NCBI GenBank assembly: GCA_020832375.1
Contig: JAFIEW010000032.1
Coordinates: forward strand, 1-35,483
Length of the DNA stretch: 35,483 nt
DNA from: Cyclobacteriaceae bacterium
GTDB taxonomy: Bacteria > Bacteroidota > Bacteroidia > Cytophagales > Cyclobacteriaceae
Direction: 5' to 3'
A program made the position numbers and the translations under genes. Within the stretch, counting starts at the first letter, position 1. Each line of letters starts with the position of its first letter. The notes under the pieces were generated by a model. The model was given only the letters and a program-made list of their open reading frames with translations, made no database searches and was not told where the DNA came from. Shown piece after piece: positions 24,889-33,155 of the stretch.

Positions 24889-25064
24889 TTGACTAAAAAC
24901 TGTGCACTCAAATAGATAAAGTATAGATTTTATGATTTATTTATCAACAATTTAGCTGTTTTTAAGCATGCCCTAGATAAGGATAGAAATCCTGATACTA
25001 GCACCTCTTTTAAAATTTGACTAAATGGTTTTTTATCTATTCAACTCAACTCCAAACTATTGAA

Positions 25065-26111
25065 TTATCCATGGTAGATATTTACTTCTGGTTCGATATG
25101 TATGTTAAAGGCCTCTTTTACAGACTGCTGAATTTCAATTGCAAGATCTAATATTTCTTTTCCAGTTGCATCTCCATAATTTACTAATACTAGTGCTTGC
25201 TTTTGGTGAACACCCGCATCACCTTTGCGATAGCCTTTCCAACCTAGATGATCGATTAACCAGCCAGCAGGTACTTTAACTTGATCAGAGCCTTCTAGAG
25301 GATAGCCTGGTATTTTAGTAAACTCTTTTTTTAAGTCTGTAAAATGAGATTGAGGGATATATGGGTTTTTAAAAAAGCTTCCTGCATTGCCAATTTCACG
25401 AGGGTCTGGAAGCTTTGATTGCCTTATTTCAATTACAGCCTCACTTACAGATTCTATGGTTGCCTCTTGTTCTGTTTTATTTAATATTGTTCGAATGTCA
25501 CCATATGAGGTGTTTAACTGATGCGGTGCTTTTTTGAGTCTTAATGCTACCTGACTGATGAAGTATTTATCTTTTAAATTACCTTTAAAAATGCTCCAAC
25601 GGTAGCCAAATTGACAGTCGGCATGATAAAATCTAACCAAATCCCCACTCATTCGGTCGATGGCTTCCAAATATTCGAATACTTGTTCTAGTTCTACTCC
25701 ATAAGCACCAATGTTCTGCATGGGCGCTGCGCCCATAGTGCCTGGTATTAGAGATAGGTTTTCAATACCTCCCCACTGATGGGCTATCGCGTATTTTACG
25801 CATTCATGCCAATTTTCACCTCCCCCAAAGCCAACAATAACTTCCTCCTCAGATTCATCAATAATACCTATGCCTTTGATGCTGTTGCGAATGAGTGGTA
25901 CTTGAAGGTTTTCGGTAAACAAAACATTGCTCCCTCCTCCAAGTATAAGTGCATGCTGGAATTGCTTACCTTCATTTTTGAAAAAATTTAAGGCTTGCTC
26001 TTGAGATTGAAGTTCTATTACTTCTTGGGCGCTAACTTCTATTCCAAAAGTATGTAGATTTTTGAGGGATGTGGTTTTATTCAAAACAGTAAGGTTGACT
26101 AAGGTTCTCAT
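25065..26111 (-). CDS. murB: UDP-N-acetylenolpyruvoylglucosamine reductase
   Basis: This is a 348-residue type I MurB, which reduces UDP-GlcNAc-enolpyruvate to UDP-MurNAc with NADPH and FAD in the cytoplasmic phase of peptidoglycan synthesis. The FAD-binding segments LGGGSNVL (57-64) and IPGTMGAAPMQNIGAYG (122-138) are present. Catalytic residues are visible as R171 in GYRWSIFKG, S245 in GNAGSFFKNP (the proton donor) and E342 in IEPEVNI. Length and motifs match the E. coli-type enzyme. It starts 5 bp after the stop of the SSS transporter gene, so the two are probably co-transcribed. Confidence 0.95.
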   Translation of the reverse strand: MRTLVNLTVLNKTTSLKNLHTFGIEVSAQEVIELQSQEQALNFFKNEGKQFQHALILGGGSNVLFTENLQVPLIRNSIKGIGIIDESEEEVIVGFGGGENWHECVKYAIAHQWGGIENLSLIPGTMGAAPMQNIGAYGVELEQVFEYLEAIDRMSGDLVRFYHADCQFGYRWSIFKGNLKDKYFISQVALRLKKAPHQLNTSYGDIRTILNKTEQEATIESVSEAVIEIRQSKLPDPREIGNAGSFFKNPYIPQSHFTDLKKEFTKIPGYPLEGSDQVKVPAGWLIDHLGWKGYRKGDAGVHQKQALVLVNYGDATGKEILDLAIEIQQSVKEAFNIHIEPEVNIYHG

Positions 26112-26116
26112 TCCAA

Positions 26117-27895
26117 CTAAAGTTCGAATATACGGACTTTTCTACTCATGAAACGAAAAATCATAAAACTGATGACGCCTACTACTATACTTATGGTCAG
26201 TCGGTTCCAGTACTGAAGGATAAGGCTACCAATGCCAAATAATACGGCATAACAAAGAACTACAGCGGCAAGCCATATGATTATTGTTTGTACGATTTTC
26301 TTCGTACCTGATCCTTCACCAGAAATAGGTTTCCAATAGCCTAGTGGTTGTATCAATCGATAAAATTTCAATAAGTGTTGTTTATCTTCCGGAGGGCTCA
26401 GCAGTGTCACTAACACCCATACTATTGTAGTAGTAAAAATTATGAAGTAGAAGCCCTTAGGGTCGATGGTAATTGGTTGTGCCCAGCTGGTGTCATATCG
26501 CACAAGCACGACATGGACAAAGAGGTAGGCCAAAAATGGGGTCACGGTAGCCGCAATCTCTGACCATGCAGTGACTCGATACCAAAACCAACGAAGAATG
26601 AGTACGAGGCCTAAACCCGCCCCTCCTTCAATGAGAATCTGCCATGCTTGGCTTACGCTATTAATCTTCGTGCTAACAAATGCAGCCCATATCATTAGTG
26701 CTAAGGTGATCACCCTGCTAGCAAGCACTTCTTTCCTTTTGCTAGTGGGCTTTGTCTTAAAAAAACGCAGGTAAAAGTCATTAACTAAGTACGAAGTACC
26801 CCAGTTAAGTTGGGTGGAAAGGGTACTCATATATGCGGAAATAAAGGCTACGAGTAGTAAGCCTTTAAGACCAGCGGGAAGAAAGTCCTTCATCGCCATG
26901 ATGAATCCTAACTGAGGATCTGTTGACTGTATCTCTGGATAAAGCACTATTGCACATAATCCTACAATAATCCACGGCCATGGACGGATACAGTAGTGGG
27001 CAATTTGGAAGAAAAAGGTTGCCTTTATAGCATGGCTTTCATCCTTGGTACTCATAATACGCTGAGCGATATACCCACCACCCCCGGGTTCATTGCCCGG
27101 ATACCAAGATGCCCACCATTGAAATCCAATAAAGGCAAAGAAAGAAGCAATGCCTATGGAAAAGGTGTTTACGTTTGATCCAGTATTGTTAGAAAAGCGA
27201 GGGAAGAAGTCTGTAGTTCCATTAGGGAGTTGTGACTTCAGAGATTGTATGCCACCAATCTCGGGGCTTTTGATTATTAATACGGCAAGTATAATACAGC
27301 CAACTAATGCTGTGATAAACTGTATGACATCAGAGTAAACAACACCAAGAAGACCTGAAAGGCTAGAATAAAACGCAGTAATAAGCATTAAACCAAAGGT
27401 GATCCAAAGTGCAGTACTTTGATCAAGGTCAAAAAAGACTTTTAATATAGCTACCATCGCTACGTTGACCCAAGCAATGATGATGGCATTCATGATAGCA
27501 CCTAAATAAATGGCTCTAAAACCACGCAAAAACGCTGCTGGCCTCCCTGAGTAGCGGATTTCTATTAATTCGTTGTCGGTTACGATGCCAGCTTTTCTCC
27601 AATATCGACTAAAAAAGAAGACTGTAAGCATTCCGCCAGCAAGCATATTCCACCACAGCCAGTTAGAAGCAATACCTCCCTGAGATATTAGTTCTGTAAC
27701 TGCCAAGGGTGTATCAGCTGCGAATGTCGTAGCTACCATTGAGGTGCCTGCAACGTACCATGCTAGGTTTTGCCCGCCTAAGAAAAAACTATTGATGTCT
27801 TTACTTGCTTTTTTTCTAAAGTATAAGCCTATATATAAGGTGATTCCAAGAAAAAAAACAATAACAGCGAGGTCAGCCCAAGCAAGGTACATCAT
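26117..27895 (-). CDS. Sodium:solute symporter (SSS family)
   Basis: This 592-residue membrane protein has about 13-14 hydrophobic segments. It opens with ADLAVIVFFLGITLYIGLYF and SFFLGGQNLAWYVAGTSMVATTFAADTPLAVTEL, the usual SSS transmembrane 1-2 signature; the ATTFAADTP segment contributes to the Na+/substrate core. YSDVIQFITAL is the conserved segment near the sixth helix. It would import an unknown solute (sugar, amino acid or sialic-acid-like) with Na+. It sits between the DJ-1-like gene (4-bp gap) and murB (5-bp gap). That placement invites a link with cell-wall sugar uptake, but the sequence alone does not show it. ATG at 27892 is an alternative start. Confidence 0.9.
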   Translation of the reverse strand: MMYLAWADLAVIVFFLGITLYIGLYFRKKASKDINSFFLGGQNLAWYVAGTSMVATTFAADTPLAVTELISQGGIASNWLWWNMLAGGMLTVFFFSRYWRKAGIVTDNELIEIRYSGRPAAFLRGFRAIYLGAIMNAIIIAWVNVAMVAILKVFFDLDQSTALWITFGLMLITAFYSSLSGLLGVVYSDVIQFITALVGCIILAVLIIKSPEIGGIQSLKSQLPNGTTDFFPRFSNNTGSNVNTFSIGIASFFAFIGFQWWASWYPGNEPGGGGYIAQRIMSTKDESHAIKATFFFQIAHYCIRPWPWIIVGLCAIVLYPEIQSTDPQLGFIMAMKDFLPAGLKGLLLVAFISAYMSTLSTQLNWGTSYLVNDFYLRFFKTKPTSKRKEVLASRVITLALMIWAAFVSTKINSVSQAWQILIEGGAGLGLVLILRWFWYRVTAWSEIAATVTPFLAYLFVHVVLVRYDTSWAQPITIDPKGFYFIIFTTTIVWVLVTLLSPPEDKQHLLKFYRLIQPLGYWKPISGEGSGTKKIVQTIIIWLAAVVLCYAVLFGIGSLILQYWNRLTISIVVGVISFMIFRFMSRKVRIFEL

Positions 27896-27899
27896 GGCA

Positions 27900-28514
27900 C
27901 TACAAATAAGTGATGTTATTTTTGAATGGATCGAAGTATGGATATTCTAGGTATTCGGTCACTTGTAGTAATGTGCTTTTTCCCATTTTCTCACGAACAT
28001 ACAATAAAGCACCTTCTATTCCTGCTGTAACTCCTGCAGTCGTAATTACAGCATCATCTGAAATAATTCTACTCTTTATATTTAGATTAGGGTTATCTTT
28101 AAACTCATCTGCCACCGATCGGTGGGTAGTAAATAATCTGCTTTGGAAGAGTCCAGCTTCCTCCAAGATAAAGCTACCTGTGCAGACACATATGATGAAG
28201 ATTTTGTTTTCGTAAGCGTCTTTTACCAATTGAATGACTTTTGGGTTTTTAGCGGCTTTTCTAGCTCCTAGTCCACCAGGAACTACCAGCACATCTAGTT
28301 TTCCAGCACCAGCCAGATTAAGTGGTGCATCGGCTAGCACTCTAGTACCATTTTTACAGTTTATTTGCTCTTTATCAGCAAGGTAGACTAGGGTTACTTT
28401 GGGGTGTTTTTTATCTTCGAGTTCATTGATAGCACCAAATACTTCCGCAGGTCCGCTGAAGTCTAGCAATTCAACATCATCGAAAAGTAAAACCCCTACA
28501 TTGAAGGTTTTCAT
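27900..28514 (-). CDS. DJ-1/PfpI family protein, isonitrile hydratase-like
   Basis: This is a 204-residue DJ-1/PfpI (class I glutamine amidotransferase-like) protein. The nucleophile elbow is C111 in ICVCTGSFILEEAGLF, with TTHRS (H131) downstream. The N-terminal LLFDDVELLDFSGPAEVF has the D/E-x-x-GP pattern shared with isonitrile hydratase and AraC-type fusion regulators. There is no C-terminal DNA-binding domain, so it is an enzyme or chaperone rather than a regulator. The exact reaction is unknown. It lies between folA (47-bp gap) and the transporter gene (4-bp gap), in the same direction. Confidence 0.85.
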   Translation of the reverse strand: MKTFNVGVLLFDDVELLDFSGPAEVFGAINELEDKKHPKVTLVYLADKEQINCKNGTRVLADAPLNLAGAGKLDVLVVPGGLGARKAAKNPKVIQLVKDAYENKIFIICVCTGSFILEEAGLFQSRLFTTHRSVADEFKDNPNLNIKSRIISDDAVITTAGVTAGIEGALLYVREKMGKSTLLQVTEYLEYPYFDPFKNNITYL

Positions 28515-28561
28515 AAATTAAGGTTAAATAAGTAATTGATAATTTTGACGGTTTTTTATTT

Positions 28562-29062
28562 TTAAAAACGCCTATTCCATTTTTGAAAATACATAGTGTA
28601 AGGATTTTTTTCGTCGGGAAGGCTTAATTCCTCATTTTCAAGTTCCCATTGTTTCTCGTCCCATTTAGGAAAGAAAGCATCAGCGTTATCAGGGCTTAAA
28701 TCTACTCTGGTTATATATAAGTTGTCTGCAATAATTAAGCCTTCTTTGTAAATACCCTCACCACCTGATAGGAACACTTTTTCAGATCCAGCCTTTTCTA
28801 GATAGTCTATTGCCTCTCTGATGCTGGTAAATGCTAAAATCCCTGTTTTATTATCATAACTAATATCTGAAGTGATTACAGCTGTAACTCGGCCTGGAAG
28901 TGGCTTACCAATACTTTCGTAGGTTTTTCTTCCCATTATGAGAGGATAACTCATCGTTGTTCGCTTGAAAAACTGTAAATCTTTGGGTAAGTGCCAAGGA
29001 ATCTCACCATTTGCTCCGATTGCAAAATTTTTACCGATAGCGGCAATCATAGCTATTTCCAT
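28562..29062 (-). CDS. folA: Dihydrofolate reductase
   Basis: This 166-residue chromosomal-type DHFR makes tetrahydrofolate from dihydrofolate using NADPH. The substrate-site motif IPWHLPKDLQFFK carries the catalytic acid D28. MGRKTYESIGKPLPGR is the NADPH-binding segment, followed by VFLSGGEGIYKEGL and YITRVD. All expected motifs are intact, and length is standard. It is the likely first gene of folA - DJ-1-like - SSS - murB. fmt, upstream on the same strand, uses a tetrahydrofolate derivative, so the neighbourhood is metabolically consistent. Confidence 0.95.
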   Translation of the reverse strand: MEIAMIAAIGKNFAIGANGEIPWHLPKDLQFFKRTTMSYPLIMGRKTYESIGKPLPGRVTAVITSDISYDNKTGILAFTSIREAIDYLEKAGSEKVFLSGGEGIYKEGLIIADNLYITRVDLSPDNADAFFPKWDEKQWELENEELSLPDEKNPYTMYFQKWNRRF

Positions 29063-29225
29063 AATTTAAGTATTTGTCAATTTATATTATCCGCTTCTCA
29101 GTATAATATTCTATTCAGTTGTTAAATGTAACTCAAAACGAGCGTAAATCTTACTATAATGGGTAAATATTATATTTTTCTATTCTATCTAATACCAGGT
29201 AAGGTGTTCAATCATTCATATAATT

Positions 29226-30137
29226 TTAAATTTTATTGCCTGCAAAAAAACTTTTTATATCCATCGCTTTTTTGCCTGACTTTTGAATTATTTTGATCCC
29301 TAATGTGCCTGATTTAGTACCTAAGTTCAAATAGCTCTTATTATCGGTTTCTATTTGTCCCATTTCGAGAGGTGTATCTTCAATGTGAGAGCCTAGGATT
29401 TTATAACTTTCTCCTTTTATTTCTAATCTTGCTCCTGGGTATGGACTCAGACCCCTGATGTGGTTGTGAAGTTCATGTGCTGTCATTGTTTCCCAAGGTA
29501 GGATGCAATTTTCAGGGAATAGTTTTGGCGCATGTTTTAATATTAAGTCTGAGTCTTCTGTCTGTTGTTTGAGTTGTATTTGACTACTCTTGACCGCCGC
29601 CAATGTTTTAACGATTAATTTGGCTCCCAATAGTGCTAATTTATCATGCAGTGTACCCGCATTATCACTTTCTTCAATAGCTATCTCCTCTTGAAAAGCT
29701 ATATTTCCTGTATCGATTTCGTGTTTTAATTGAAAGGTAGTTACGCCAGTTTTACTTTCTCCGTTTATTATTGCCCAGTTAATTGGGGCTGCTCCTCTAT
29801 AGTTTGGTAACAGTGATGCGTGTACATTGTATGAACCTAATGGTGGCATATTCCACACTACCTCTGGTAGCATTCGGAATGCTACCACCACTTGGATGTC
29901 CGCCCCAAATGCTAATAATTCTTCAATGAAAGCCGGATCTTTAAGGTTAGTAGGCTGTAAAACAGGGATGTTGTTCGAAAGTGCATATTCTTTTACGGGT
30001 GTAAAGCTTACCTTTTTTCCTCTTCCTCTTGCCTTATCCGGTGCGGTGACAACAGCAACTATATTAAAATCTGCAGCTTTTATTGCGTTGAGCGAATGCA
30101 CGGCGAAATCCGGAGTGCCCATGAAAACAATTTTCAT
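29226..30137 (-). CDS. fmt: Methionyl-tRNA formyltransferase
   Basis: This 303-residue enzyme formylates initiator Met-tRNA using 10-formyltetrahydrofolate. The N-terminal formyltransferase domain (about 1-190) contains the catalytic triad N104, H106 and D142 within NVHASLLPNYRGAAPI and HEIDTGNI. The C-terminal OB-like domain (about 205-303) includes IRGLSPYPGA. It is slightly short at the C-terminus but complete. It is isolated by gaps of about 150-165 bp on both sides. No def (peptide deformylase) gene, its common partner, is in the window. Confidence 0.95.
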   Translation of the reverse strand: MKIVFMGTPDFAVHSLNAIKAADFNIVAVVTAPDKARGRGKKVSFTPVKEYALSNNIPVLQPTNLKDPAFIEELLAFGADIQVVVAFRMLPEVVWNMPPLGSYNVHASLLPNYRGAAPINWAIINGESKTGVTTFQLKHEIDTGNIAFQEEIAIEESDNAGTLHDKLALLGAKLIVKTLAAVKSSQIQLKQQTEDSDLILKHAPKLFPENCILPWETMTAHELHNHIRGLSPYPGARLEIKGESYKILGSHIEDTPLEMGQIETDNKSYLNLGTKSGTLGIKIIQKSGKKAMDIKSFFAGNKI

Positions 30138-30289
30138 ATAAACTTTATATTCTAAGATTTAACATCCTTATTCCTTCACTTGAATCAATTCATATGATTG
30201 ATTTTTTCAGTCTCCCACAGTTTCAGTACGATTTTTGTCAATTTAAAATGTCAAATTCATGTATAAATGAATATAACTGCCTTAACTAA

Positions 30290-31459
30290 TTACCAATTAG
30301 CAGAGATTGGATATATCAAATAGGGCTGAATTTTTTCTTTATATATTTCTAGATCTTCATTCCAACTAATTTTTATTTCTTCAGGGCTTAGTCCTGCCAT
30401 AATTTGCTTCTTGAGCTGATCGGTACCTGCCAGCTTATCGAAGAAAGCGGTGAAAAAGCTGTCTTTTTTATTTGACTTTTCGTAGGCATCGATCAAATAG
30501 CTTAAATCTAAGTGGTAGGGTGCGGTTTGATTTCTGAGGTCTACACCATAACATTTCGAGTCCTTATGCTTAGGATTAGAGGCAGCACCAGGCTTAGCAA
30601 CAGGTGTAAAGCTAAATTCCCCATATGATTTATTGGGATATCCAATCACCTGAAATGGAAAGTCTGTGCCTCGACCGATGCTCATAGGAGTACCTTCAAA
30701 AAAGCATAAAGATGGATACCACTCGATGCTTTTGGAATTTGGAAGATTAGGAGATGGTTTTACTGGCAGTTTATATCTGAAATCTTTGTTGTAATTCGAT
30801 ACTGGTATCCATTCTAAATCGCACTTTGCCCCTCCTTGAAGCCAGCCTTCTTCATTGATCATAAAGGCTAATTCAGCAACTGTAAGGCCATGCACAACAG
30901 GAATGGGATGGAGACCTACAAACGAACTAAACTTTTTATTAAGAATGGGCCCGTCGATGTAATGACCATTAGGATTAGGCCTATCGAGAACCAATACTTT
31001 TATCCCGTTCTCTGCCGCAGCTTCCATCACGTAATGCATGGTGCTTATATAGGTATAAAATCGAGTGCCTACATCTTGGAGATCGAAGATAATGAGGTCA
31101 ATGCCCGATAAATCTTCCTCTGATGGTTTTTTATTATTTCCGTAAAGTGAAATGATGGGTAAACCTGTTTTTTCGTCAAGTGAGCTATTGACTTTAGCAC
31201 CAGCATCTGCATTTCCTCGGAAACCATGCTCTGGGCTCATAATTTTTTTCACACCCAGTTCTAGTGACATTAGCGAATCAGCCAAATGAGTGCCGTTAGG
31301 GAAAAGCGAAGTGTGATTGACTACTAGTGCTAAGGATTTACCCTCAATCTTATTAATGTAGGTCGAGGTTTGTTCAATTCCTAGTATGATTTCCTGTGGA
31401 TTTGCCTTAAAAGATAACATATGAAGGCTAAATAAGATCACAAAAAGGGCGAGTCGCAT
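30290..31459 (-). CDS. namZ: Exo-beta-N-acetylmuramidase NamZ (DUF1343)
   Basis: This is a 389-residue exported protein of the DUF1343 family. The signal peptide (MRLALFVILFSLHMLSFKA) is followed by a Rossmann-like domain: LALVVNHTSLF, then MSPEHGFRGNADAG, then LIIFDLQDVGTRFYTYISTMH and VLDRPNPNGHYIDGP. The C-terminal half includes FFEGTPMSIGRGTDFPFQVIG. NamZ enzymes remove terminal MurNAc from peptidoglycan fragments and feed muropeptide recycling. I start at ATG 31459. The in-frame GTG 31483 is excluded because the reverse-strand -7 box (31492-31485) predicts a transcript starting near 31478. It is divergent from the LolC/E-type gene. Confidence 0.88.
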   Translation of the reverse strand: MRLALFVILFSLHMLSFKANPQEIILGIEQTSTYINKIEGKSLALVVNHTSLFPNGTHLADSLMSLELGVKKIMSPEHGFRGNADAGAKVNSSLDEKTGLPIISLYGNNKKPSEEDLSGIDLIIFDLQDVGTRFYTYISTMHYVMEAAAENGIKVLVLDRPNPNGHYIDGPILNKKFSSFVGLHPIPVVHGLTVAELAFMINEEGWLQGGAKCDLEWIPVSNYNKDFRYKLPVKPSPNLPNSKSIEWYPSLCFFEGTPMSIGRGTDFPFQVIGYPNKSYGEFSFTPVAKPGAASNPKHKDSKCYGVDLRNQTAPYHLDLSYLIDAYEKSNKKDSFFTAFFDKLAGTDQLKKQIMAGLSPEEIKISWNEDLEIYKEKIQPYLIYPISANW

Positions 31460-31484
31460 AAGCGTTAGTTTATCATTATGCACT

Positions 31485-31519
31485 CAAAGATATGTAATAC
31501 ATCTGTAATTTTCATCAAA
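31485..31519 (-). promoter_or_regulatory. Promoter of the NamZ gene (TTTG - 23 nt - TATCTTTG)
   Basis: On the reverse strand TTTG (31519-31516) and TATCTTTG (31492-31485) are spaced by 23 nt. The predicted leader to ATG 31459 is about 20 nt. A GACAA-AAA-TTGTC inverted repeat (31558-31570) lies upstream, between the divergent promoters. Confidence 0.55.
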
Positions 31520-31672
31520 TTCTGAGTGACAAAGTATACATTCAGGCAAAAAAAAGCGACAAAAATTGTCTATACTAAAATAGTTCTATCAATTATTTGT
31601 ATGTTTCAAATTTCTATCCTTAACCTGTACTCATGAAGTCGTTGCATAAGGGATAATTCCGATTTTATCTGT

Positions 31673-31680
31673 TAACTTTG
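31673..31680 (+). promoter_or_regulatory. -7 box TAACTTTG of the LolC/E-type gene
   Basis: TAACTTTG is an exact TAnnTTTG match 15 bp before the TTG start, implying a leader of about 10 nt. No TTTG is present at ideal spacing; GTTG lies at 31641-31644. Confidence 0.5.
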
Positions 31681-31695
31681 TAAAAAAAAATCCAA

Positions 31696-32904
31696 TTGAA
31701 TTTTCCTTTTTTTATTTCTAGAAAAATAAATAGTCGCGGCGGTGAAAGCTTCGCAGCTACTATACAGCGTGTAGCTGTGGTTAGCATTGCGTTGGGTGTT
31801 GCAGTAATGTTGCTATCAGTGCTCATTTTAGTCGGCTTTCGCGATACAATAAAAGAAAAGCTCTTCACCTTTAGTGGGCATATCATCCTTACAAAGTATT
31901 CACTCGGAAATAGCTTTGAAGAAGATCCAATTAGCAGGGATCGTGAAATTTTTAATAACCCTAGCTCTTTCAAATACATTACTCATGCTCAAGAATTCAT
32001 TCATAAACCAGGTTTAATAACTAAGGATAAAGAAGTACATGGCATTTTAATGAAAGGGGTAGGTAGAGAGTATGATAGCCTGCGTTTTAAAGAAAGCCTG
32101 GTGGCGGGTAGGTTTCTATCTTTTACAGATTCTTCTGAAGTAATATTAAGTCGAAAAATAGCCAAGACAATGCAAGTTGATGTAGACGAAGAAGTACTCA
32201 TCTATATTTTGCAAAACCCACCTCGATTTAGAAAACTAAAGGTAGTAGGTTTATACGATACAGGTATGGAGGATTTTGATGATCGCATGATAATAGGAGA
32301 TATTGCTCTAGCTCGTGCTTTGAATGGATGGGATGATTCATTGACTGGTGGCTTTGAACTTTTTGTTGATCATTTTGATAATATCGAAAAGGCAGAGGAA
32401 CATCTCTATGATGTGTTAGATAATGACCTTTATATCGCTACCATAAAAGACAAGTATATTCAAATTTTTGATTGGCTTTCATTACTCAATCGCAATGTTT
32501 TTATTTTTTTATCGCTTATCATGTTTGTCGCCTGTTTTAATATGATCGCCATATTATTTATTTTGATTATGGAGCGAAGACCCTTTATTGGTGTATTAAA
32601 AGCCTTGGGGAGTAAGGATATTGAAATAAGAAAGATTTTTGTTTTGATGGGAGTTAAGCTTACCCTCAAGGGACTCTTTTATGGAAATATGCTTGGGATG
32701 GGTCTTTGCTACCTTCAATATCGATTTAAGCTTATTCCTCTTGATCCTGAAAATTATTATATGAGTTATGTGCCTGTATCATGGAATTGGCCTTTCATAA
32801 TATTCCTTAACCTTGGAGTAATCACATTAATAGGTTTGGTGCTGATAATACCAAGTGCAATGGTTAGTAGATTGAGCCCTGTAGAAGCCTTGAGGAGAGA
32901 TTAA
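31696..32904 (+). CDS. LolC/LolE-type FtsX-like ABC permease
   Basis: This 402-residue inner-membrane protein has the FtsX/MacB permease layout. The first transmembrane segment is at about 23-47 (VAVVSIALGVAVMLLSVLILVGF), followed by a large periplasmic domain (about 50-265). Three further transmembrane segments lie near 270-295, 315-335 and 365-390, with the conserved tail SRLSPVEALRRD. In Bacteroidota such proteins usually act with a LolD-like ATPase to extract lipoproteins for the outer membrane; the ATPase gene is not in the window. The start is TTG 31696, supported by the promoter directly upstream; there is no nearby ATG. Confidence 0.87.
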   Translation: MNFPFFISRKINSRGGESFAATIQRVAVVSIALGVAVMLLSVLILVGFRDTIKEKLFTFSGHIILTKYSLGNSFEEDPISRDREIFNNPSSFKYITHAQEFIHKPGLITKDKEVHGILMKGVGREYDSLRFKESLVAGRFLSFTDSSEVILSRKIAKTMQVDVDEEVLIYILQNPPRFRKLKVVGLYDTGMEDFDDRMIIGDIALARALNGWDDSLTGGFELFVDHFDNIEKAEEHLYDVLDNDLYIATIKDKYIQIFDWLSLLNRNVFIFLSLIMFVACFNMIAILFILIMERRPFIGVLKALGSKDIEIRKIFVLMGVKLTLKGLFYGNMLGMGLCYLQYRFKLIPLDPENYYMSYVPVSWNWPFIIFLNLGVITLIGLVLIIPSAMVSRLSPVEALRRD

Positions 32905-33155
32905 TTAACATATTACTTAGTCATTTTATATTAAGTTCTCTTATTTTGATGAACTATCAATTATGCTGCTTTAGCTAATTTACAAAGTGGCACCATGATT
33001 TAAAATCTTTTGTTTAAATTTGATAGTGAATATTTCCATTTTATTACACTAGGTAATTATTATCTCAAAAATATTGTAGTTGCTGATATAATTTGTAGTG
33101 ATAGGAGTATTCCAATAGAATTGCGTTATAAAAGTTTACCAAACATCAATAGAAT

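Larger units (their letters stand above)
24475..25064. other. 590-bp gene-free, inverted-repeat-rich stretch
   Basis: No convincing ORF is present on either strand. It holds a 9-bp inverted repeat TTCATAATT/AATTATGAA (24560-24568 and 24628-24636), the string ACTGTCCTAAAAAGTCC (24698-24714) that looks like an IS-end scar, a perfect 16-bp-arm hairpin (24776-24810) and a nested two-stem structure (24834-24888). The left edge carries the promoter region of the small exported gene. The rest could be remnant mobile DNA or a structured RNA. Confidence 0.6.

Noticed and set aside
24575-29090. ATCCGCTT in the gaps at about 24580 and 29089, matching part of the window-end repeat.
   Set aside because: Only 8-10 bases match and the flanks differ; the octamer also occurs in coding DNA (rqcH, opposite strand, near 3857), so these are not solo copies of the repeat.
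31558-31570. GACAA-AAA-TTGTC inverted repeat as a regulator operator between namZ and the LolC/E-type gene.
   Set aside because: The half-sites are only 5 bp with a 3-bp spacer, and no regulator gene or second copy is present; it is kept only as a note.
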